From UBA4416 sp963422675 (GTDB lineage Bacteria > Bacteroidota > Bacteroidia > B-17B0 > Aurantibacillaceae), in the NCBI GenBank assembly GCA_963422675.2, contig CAXVYS010000024.1, positions 1,054,001 through 1,118,000 of the forward strand: a DNA stretch of 64,000 nucleotides, in the 5' to 3' direction. Each line of letters starts with the position of its first letter. The first letter of the stretch is position 1. Of the stretch, positions 59,016 through 64,000 are shown in pieces. Made by a program: the position numbers and the translations under genes. The notes beneath the pieces were generated by a model that did no database searches, was not told where the DNA came from, and was given only the letters and a program-made list of their open reading frames with translations.

Positions 59016-60929
59016 TTAAACCGCTGTATCCCTGATAATATCTACCAGTGAAGGATCCAACAAAGTACTCGTATCTCCCAGGTTTCCGGTATCACCTTCT
59101 GCAATTTTACGAAGAATACGACGCATGATTTTGCCTGACCGTGTTTTAGGTAAGCCCGGAACAAATTGTATTTTATCAGGCTTGGCAATAGGCCCTATCA
59201 CTTTCGAAACCATCTGAATAATTTCCTGTTTCATGTTTTCATCGCCTGTTTTTCCGGCATCACAAATAACATAGGCATAAATTCCCTGTCCTTTAATATC
59301 GTGAGGATAGCCTACCACAGCGCTTTCAATAATAGCCTCATGCATATTAATGGCATTTTCTACTTCGGCAGTACCAATACGGTGTCCGCTCACGTTTAAC
59401 ACATCATCCACACGACCTGTAATTTTGTAATTGCCTTCACTATCCCTCAGGCAACCATCACCTGTAAAATACATATTGGCATAAGTAGAAAAATACGTTT
59501 GTCGGCAACGGTCGTGATCTCCGTAAGTTGTACGGATAATTCCCGGCCATGGAAATTTAATACACAGGTTCCCGCTTACATCGTTCCCCGTAAGTTCTTT
59601 ACCTGCCTCATCCACCAGGCAGGGCTGTATTCCCGGTAAAGGGAGCGTAGCAAACGATGGTTTTTGAGGAGTAACATGTGCTATATTAGAGATCATAATT
59701 CCTCCCGTTTCTGTTTGCCACCAGGTATCCACTACGGGGCATTTTTCTTTACCAATGTTTGTATGATACCAATGCCAGGCTTCTTCATTAATGGGTTCTC
59801 CCACGGAGCCTAATACTTTTAAGCTACTGAGTTTTTTATCTTTAATGGGATCTAATCCAAAACCCATTAAGCTGCGAATAGCTGTTGGGGCAGTATACAG
59901 GATGTCAACGTTGTGCTTATCGATGATCTCCCAAAACCTTCCGGCATCAGGCCATGTAGGAACACCTTCAAAAATCAGGGAAGTTGCCCCGGCACTTAAA
60001 GGGCCGTAAACAATATAGCTATGCCCTGTGATCCAGCCAATATCAGCCGTACAGAAATGAATCTGTCCCGGTTCGTATTGAAATACATTTACAAAGGTGT
60101 AGTTTGTCCACACCATATAACCTCCAACAGTATGCACTACTCCTTTGGGTTTACCTGTAGAGCCGGAAGTATATAAAATAAATAAAGGATCTTCTGCATC
60201 CATTATTTCCGCTTTGCAGTCGGTTTGTCCCCGGGCTTCCGCTTTTTTCATTTCCTCTTCCAACCACACATCTCTGTCCTTTACCATAGTAACTGCTACA
60301 TTGGTACGTTTGGTAACAATTACTTTTTTAACGAAAGGGCAATTCACCAACGCTTCGTCAACAATTGCTTTTAACGGAATGTCTTTGGCAGCACGGTAAC
60401 CGCCATCGCTCGTCATTATAAATTCTGCCTGTGCATCCTGTAACCGGTCGGTAATAGCTTGTGCAGAAAACCCACCGAATATCACAGAATGGATAGCGCC
60501 TATACGTGCACAGGCCAGTGTACTAATGGCCAGCTCGGGAGTCATTCCCATGTAAATGCATACCCGGTCTCCTTTTTTAACGCCATTGTTTTTTAAAACA
60601 TTGGCCATCAGGCAAACTTTTGAATGTAGTTCTTTATACGTTAAGCGTAAATGTGTTTCTTTGGGATCGTTGGGCTCCCATATAATGGCAGGAGTATCTC
60701 CGTTTTTTTCAAGATGCCTGTCTAAGCAGTTTTCTGTAATATTTAGTTTACCACCTTTAAACCATTGTACAGTGGCCGTTTTAAAATCCCACTCCAATAC
60801 CTTATCCCATTTTTTATGCCATGTAAAATTTTCGGCTATACCGGCCCAAAATAATTCAGGTTGTTCTACACTTTGTTTATAGGCTTCTTTGTAAGCTTCT
60901 AATGTTTTAAGTTGATAAGGATAATTCAT
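59016..60929 (-). CDS. acs: Acetyl-CoA synthetase
   Basis: The 637-residue enzyme activates acetate with ATP and CoA to acetyl-CoA. It has the adenylate-forming loop ILYTSGSTGKPKGVVHT, the WWQTETGG motif, the GRVDDVLNVSGHRIGTAEVE hinge and the C-terminal SGKIMRRILRKI with the regulatory acetylation lysine. I start it at the ATG ending at 60929. An ATG nine codons earlier is in frame but lies upstream of the -7 element TACTTTTG (60941-60934). The gene is single and divergent from the symporter gene. Confidence 0.95.
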   Translation of the reverse strand: MNYPYQLKTLEAYKEAYKQSVEQPELFWAGIAENFTWHKKWDKVLEWDFKTATVQWFKGGKLNITENCLDRHLEKNGDTPAIIWEPNDPKETHLRLTYKELHSKVCLMANVLKNNGVKKGDRVCIYMGMTPELAISTLACARIGAIHSVIFGGFSAQAITDRLQDAQAEFIMTSDGGYRAAKDIPLKAIVDEALVNCPFVKKVIVTKRTNVAVTMVKDRDVWLEEEMKKAEARGQTDCKAEIMDAEDPLFILYTSGSTGKPKGVVHTVGGYMVWTNYTFVNVFQYEPGQIHFCTADIGWITGHSYIVYGPLSAGATSLIFEGVPTWPDAGRFWEIIDKHNVDILYTAPTAIRSLMGFGLDPIKDKKLSSLKVLGSVGEPINEEAWHWYHTNIGKEKCPVVDTWWQTETGGIMISNIAHVTPQKPSFATLPLPGIQPCLVDEAGKELTGNDVSGNLCIKFPWPGIIRTTYGDHDRCRQTYFSTYANMYFTGDGCLRDSEGNYKITGRVDDVLNVSGHRIGTAEVENAINMHEAIIESAVVGYPHDIKGQGIYAYVICDAGKTGDENMKQEIIQMVSKVIGPIAKPDKIQFVPGLPKTRSGKIMRRILRKIAEGDTGNLGDTSTLLDPSLVDIIRDTAV

Positions 60930-61020
60930 GGCGCAAAAGTAGTTATCGTTCAGCAAACGCTGTGAGGGTTATTTTGAAACAAATTAAAAATACCTTAATA
61001 TTGTTTAATAAGCAACAAAA

Positions 61021-62232
61021 TTGAAGGTAAAAAAAATAATCAGTAACCTGGCGGTTCAGGTATTAGCGGCCATTATAGCAGGGATTTTGCTCGGGCATTT
61101 TTTTCCGGCAGTGGCCGTGAAAATGGAAATCATCGGTAAAACCTTTATCAATATTATTAAATTATTTATAGGTCCCATTATCTTTTTAACCATAGTGTTG
61201 GGTATCGTGGGCATCGATAGCCTTAAAAAAGTGGGAAGAGTGGGCGTGAAGGCATTACTTTATTTTGAAATAGTCTCTACCCTTGCCTTAAGTATTGGAG
61301 TCGTCATCGCCTACCTTGTTCAGCCGGGGAGCATTAATATGTCGGGCCTTACCGCTAAAGATCCTTCGCAATATACAAAGCATGCCGGAGAAGCATTTAG
61401 CTGGTTAAACTTTTTTCTGTCTAATTTCACCTTACAGGTTTTGGTAGCCGGTATTTTATCAGGCATCATCATCAGTCACCTAAAAAATAAAGCATCCTTT
61501 ATTAAACCACTCGAAAAAATTTCACATTATGTTTTTACGGCCCTGCGTTTTGTAATGTACCTGGCACCCCTGGGAGCCTTTGGTGGAATGGCTTTTGCGG
61601 TTGGTAAATTTGGATTGCAAACCCTGTTACCCTTAGGAAAGTTGATGCTATGTGTGTATCTCACCATGGCCTTGTTTGTGTTTGGGATTCTGGGTTTAAT
61701 TATGCGTTATTATAAATTAAGTATCTGGACATTCTTAAAAAGTATTAAAGAAGAATTACTGATTGTGTTGGGAACCTCTTCTTCCGAACCCGCTATGCCT
61801 TCCTTAATGCGGAAACTGGAAAAAATGGGTTGTAGCAAATCCGTTGTGGGGCTTGTAGTACCAACAGGCTATTCTTTTAATTTAGATGGTACCTCTATTT
61901 ACTTATCCATGTCGGTTATTTTTATAGCACAATTATATAACGTTCCATTGTCGTTTATGGAAATGTTAAGCATTATCGGTATTTTAATGATCACCTCCAA
62001 AGGTGCCGCAGGGGTTACTGGCAGCGGGTTTATAGTACTTGCTTCTACCTTAACCGCTTTACATAAAATACCGGTAGAGGGGCTTGCTTTTTTATTAGGA
62101 GTAGATAAATTTATGAGTGAAGCCAGGGCCATTACAAACATTATTGGAAACGGCGTTGCTACGATTGTCATCGCTAAAGCAGAAAACGAATTTGTAGAAC
62201 CTGAAGAAATAACAGGGGATACGCTGGTTTGA
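61021..62232 (+). CDS. Dicarboxylate/amino acid:cation symporter (DAACS family)
   Basis: The 403-residue protein has about eight transmembrane helices plus two re-entrant loops: the serine-rich loop GTSSSEPAMPSLM, VVPTGYSFNLDGTSIYLS (NxDGT sodium/substrate site) and the second hairpin SKGAAGVTGSGFIVLAS. These match the GltP/DctA type, importing glutamate, aspartate or C4-dicarboxylates with H+ or Na+. The start is TTG at 61021, the only plausible one before the first helix. It is divergent from acs, 91 bases away. Confidence 0.9.
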   Translation: MKVKKIISNLAVQVLAAIIAGILLGHFFPAVAVKMEIIGKTFINIIKLFIGPIIFLTIVLGIVGIDSLKKVGRVGVKALLYFEIVSTLALSIGVVIAYLVQPGSINMSGLTAKDPSQYTKHAGEAFSWLNFFLSNFTLQVLVAGILSGIIISHLKNKASFIKPLEKISHYVFTALRFVMYLAPLGAFGGMAFAVGKFGLQTLLPLGKLMLCVYLTMALFVFGILGLIMRYYKLSIWTFLKSIKEELLIVLGTSSSEPAMPSLMRKLEKMGCSKSVVGLVVPTGYSFNLDGTSIYLSMSVIFIAQLYNVPLSFMEMLSIIGILMITSKGAAGVTGSGFIVLASTLTALHKIPVEGLAFLLGVDKFMSEARAITNIIGNGVATIVIAKAENEFVEPEEITGDTLV

Positions 62233-62426
62233 GTTTTACATCCATTGCCTTTAGTAATCCGGAAAGAATAGAATATCCTATCAGGAAAAATCGGATAACC
62301 ACGGATCATTTAGTTCACTACTACAATCCTGAAAAGGATTGAATATTAATAATTCGGAACAGTAGTACGGCCAACTACAAAGTAGTTGAAGAGTGTTGTT
62401 GTTAAAAACAGTAAGAGAAAATACCG

Positions 62427-63551
62427 TTATCCCGGCAAATTAATCAACTCATTGGTTTTCATGATCAGATCCATAAATAATATTTTAGGATTCGCATTCC
62501 GCTCAATGTAGTAGAAAGAAGAATTAAATTCTTCCATTAATTTTTCATAATTCCGTTGATTAATAAAGCGCGAAAATTTAGTAATGAATTCTTTTTCTTC
62601 ACCTGAAAGCCTTATCAAATCAGCACTTCCAAAATTCAGCATCAGGCAATCCCTGAATATTTCCAATCCGTATTGTAAAAATTGTTTTTGTTTTTCTCTG
62701 CCGCTGCGCGCATTTTCATCTACCCAGGCTACTGCTTTTGGCGCATCAAATTTTAAAGCGATTAACATAAACGTCCGGAAATTTTGCAAAAAGTTAGTTC
62801 CCGAATCGTTATGCTGAAGCAATAGCTGCGCCTCCCTGTAACTGCCATCACTTAGCAAAGCCGCTTGTTTGGCTGCTTCCGGCGCACATTGGTATTGACG
62901 TACCAAAGCCTCTGCTATTTCTGCAGAAGGTAATTTGTAAAAAGGAATTTGTTGTACCCGCGAAATAATAGTGGCCAATAATTGTTCGGGATGATTGCAC
63001 ACCAATAAAAACAAGGTTTTTTCAGGTGGTTCTTCTAATATCTTCAGTAATTTATTAGCAGACTCCGTATTCATTTTTTCAGGTTGCCAGATCATCATCA
63101 CCTTATAACCGCCTTCGTAGCTGGTGTAAGACAGTTTTTTTAAAATGTCATTCGCTTCATCGGTTGGAATAATAGGTTGCTTATTTTCTGCATTCAGGCT
63201 GCTAAACCAGTCGTTTAGCGACATGTAAGGCATTTCTAAAAACGTTTCTCTGAATTCTTTTACCAGGTCATTACTTGTTTTGACATGCTTACTTTTAGAA
63301 ATTGGAAACACCAGGTGTAAATCGGGATGAATCAGTTTCGCAGTTTTAATACAGGAAGAACATTGTCCGCACGAATCATTATCCTGTTTGTTAGAACAAA
63401 ATACATATTGTATAAATGCGAATGCTGCCGGTAAATTACCGCTTCCTTCAGGCCCCGAAAACATTAAGGCGTGTGGAACACGGCTATCTTTCAACATATG
63501 CAGAAGCCTTTCCTTTACTTCTGCCTGGCCTATAATATCTTTAAAAAACAC
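62427..63551 (-). CDS. holB: DNA polymerase III delta' subunit
   Basis: The 374-residue clamp-loader subunit has an AAA+ fold with degenerate Walker A (SGPEGSGNLPAAFAF, lysine missing, as normal for delta'), a zinc module (CSNKQDNDSCGQCSSC), ANKLLKILEEPPEKTLFLLV with sensor residues, and the SRVQ motif (arginine-finger segment). It works with gamma/tau and delta to load the beta clamp. It stands next to the SpoIIE-type gene, 33 bases apart on the same strand. The 194-base gap before it (62233-62426) has only a small AATCCT...AGGATT hairpin. Confidence 0.93.
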   Translation of the reverse strand: MFFKDIIGQAEVKERLLHMLKDSRVPHALMFSGPEGSGNLPAAFAFIQYVFCSNKQDNDSCGQCSSCIKTAKLIHPDLHLVFPISKSKHVKTSNDLVKEFRETFLEMPYMSLNDWFSSLNAENKQPIIPTDEANDILKKLSYTSYEGGYKVMMIWQPEKMNTESANKLLKILEEPPEKTLFLLVCNHPEQLLATIISRVQQIPFYKLPSAEIAEALVRQYQCAPEAAKQAALLSDGSYREAQLLLQHNDSGTNFLQNFRTFMLIALKFDAPKAVAWVDENARSGREKQKQFLQYGLEIFRDCLMLNFGSADLIRLSGEEKEFITKFSRFINQRNYEKLMEEFNSSFYYIERNANPKILFMDLIMKTNELINLPG

Positions 63552-63583
63552 AGGCTAATTTAAAGTTTTTTTCGGAGAGAGCT

Positions 63584-64000
63584 TTAAATTTTAATTCCCA
63601 TAATACAAACATCATCGGTTTGCTCTGTAGTTCCACGCCAGTTCTCAAAATGATTTTCCAAAAAGCTTTTTTGAAGGCGCATCGGAATTTCAGAGGCCTG
63701 TAAGAGGATTTCTTTAAACCGTTTGTAGTTCAGTTTTTTATCATTTTTGCCTCCAAATTGATCTGCAAAGCCATCAGTAAATAAATAAATGGTATCCCCT
63801 GCAATGACATTAAATGTTTGCAGATCATAGGATTTAACCTGATCAACAGCAAATCCTATTCCTTGTTTAGTAGCCTTTAAGATGGTTAATTCCGGCCCCT
63901 GGTCGGTATTACGTACAATGTAAATAGGATTGTTGGCGCCGGAATAATATAATTTGTGCCTCTCGTAATCGATCCCGATTAAAGAGAGGTCCATACCATC
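63584..64000 (-). CDS. SpoIIE-type PP2C phosphatase, 5' part outside window
   Basis: Only the C-terminal part is visible; the frame is open to the right edge. It has the SpoIIE phosphatase pattern: DGMDLSLIGIDYERHKLYYSGANNP, GDTIYLFTDGFADQFGG (metal-binding Asp) and TDDVCIMGIKI at the end. In Bacteroidota such domains usually sit behind sensor or TPR regions and dephosphorylate anti-sigma-antagonist-type proteins. The upstream domains cannot be seen. Confidence 0.88.
   Translation of the reverse strand, partial: DGMDLSLIGIDYERHKLYYSGANNPIYIVRNTDQGPELTILKATKQGIGFAVDQVKSYDLQTFNVIAGDTIYLFTDGFADQFGGKNDKKLNYKRFKEILLQASEIPMRLQKSFLENHFENWRGTTEQTDDVCIMGIKI

Overview
The window looks like a chromosome segment of a Bacteroidota bacterium. 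It has secreted proteins with C-terminal type IX secretion sorting domains, a ribosomal protein THX gene, giant YD/RHS proteins, many lipoproteins, and promoters of the Bacteroidota form TTTG-N17-22-TAnnTTTG with little sign of Shine-Dalgarno use. I cannot place it below phylum level.

Layout. 1-6.8 kb: small accessory genes (VOC and SRPBCC proteins, a MarR regulator with an S41 protease, a DinB/SRPBCC/EthD operon, a YdjM-like membrane protein, a DUF1826-like protein). 6.8-24.3 kb: an accessory island of mostly minus-strand, unrelated, single-gene units. They are separated by two families of folded intergenic repeats. Family 1 resembles integron attC sites (R''-like and R'-like core heptamers, imperfect inner inverted repeats). 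Most family 1 copies also contain a minus-strand TTTG-N18/19-TATCTTTG promoter facing the next gene. The contents are typical of cassettes: SRPBCC, ABM-like, CPBP protease, GT25-like protein, lipoproteins, a nucleotidyltransferase toxin-antitoxin-like pair with a 37-bp palindromic operator, and a MazG-like plus HNH pair that looks like a modification-dependent restriction module. Two large T9SS secreted proteins lie in the middle. No integron integrase is visible.

24.4-28 kb: a decayed gene, a lipoprotein, an MNT-HEPN fusion and a small membrane protein. 28.0-46.7 kb: one tightly spaced six-gene operon with a Skp/OmpH-like chaperone, a lipoprotein, a 2,085-residue surface protein, a second lipoprotein, a 3,166-residue RHS protein with a composition-shifted C-terminal tip, and a TPR lipoprotein in the immunity position. 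A T9SS kelch-like protein follows. 48.2-52.4 kb: gene remnants, repeats and a mobile element (MerR-like protein, small protein, large serine recombinase) abutting tRNA-Leu(CAA). The recombinase frame reads through the tRNA terminator and into the tRNA.

52.6-64 kb: conserved core genes: prs, rplY, a Lon-N-domain protein, a CtpA-type S41 protease, ribosomal protein THX, purK-purE, acs, a dicarboxylate/amino acid symporter, holB and a partial SpoIIE-type phosphatase.

The strongest candidates for new biology are the promoter-carrying attC-like cassette island, the EVE-like/HNH plus MazG module, the nucleotidyltransferase pair with its palindrome, and the giant RHS operon. All functional statements are from reading the sequence; no search was run.
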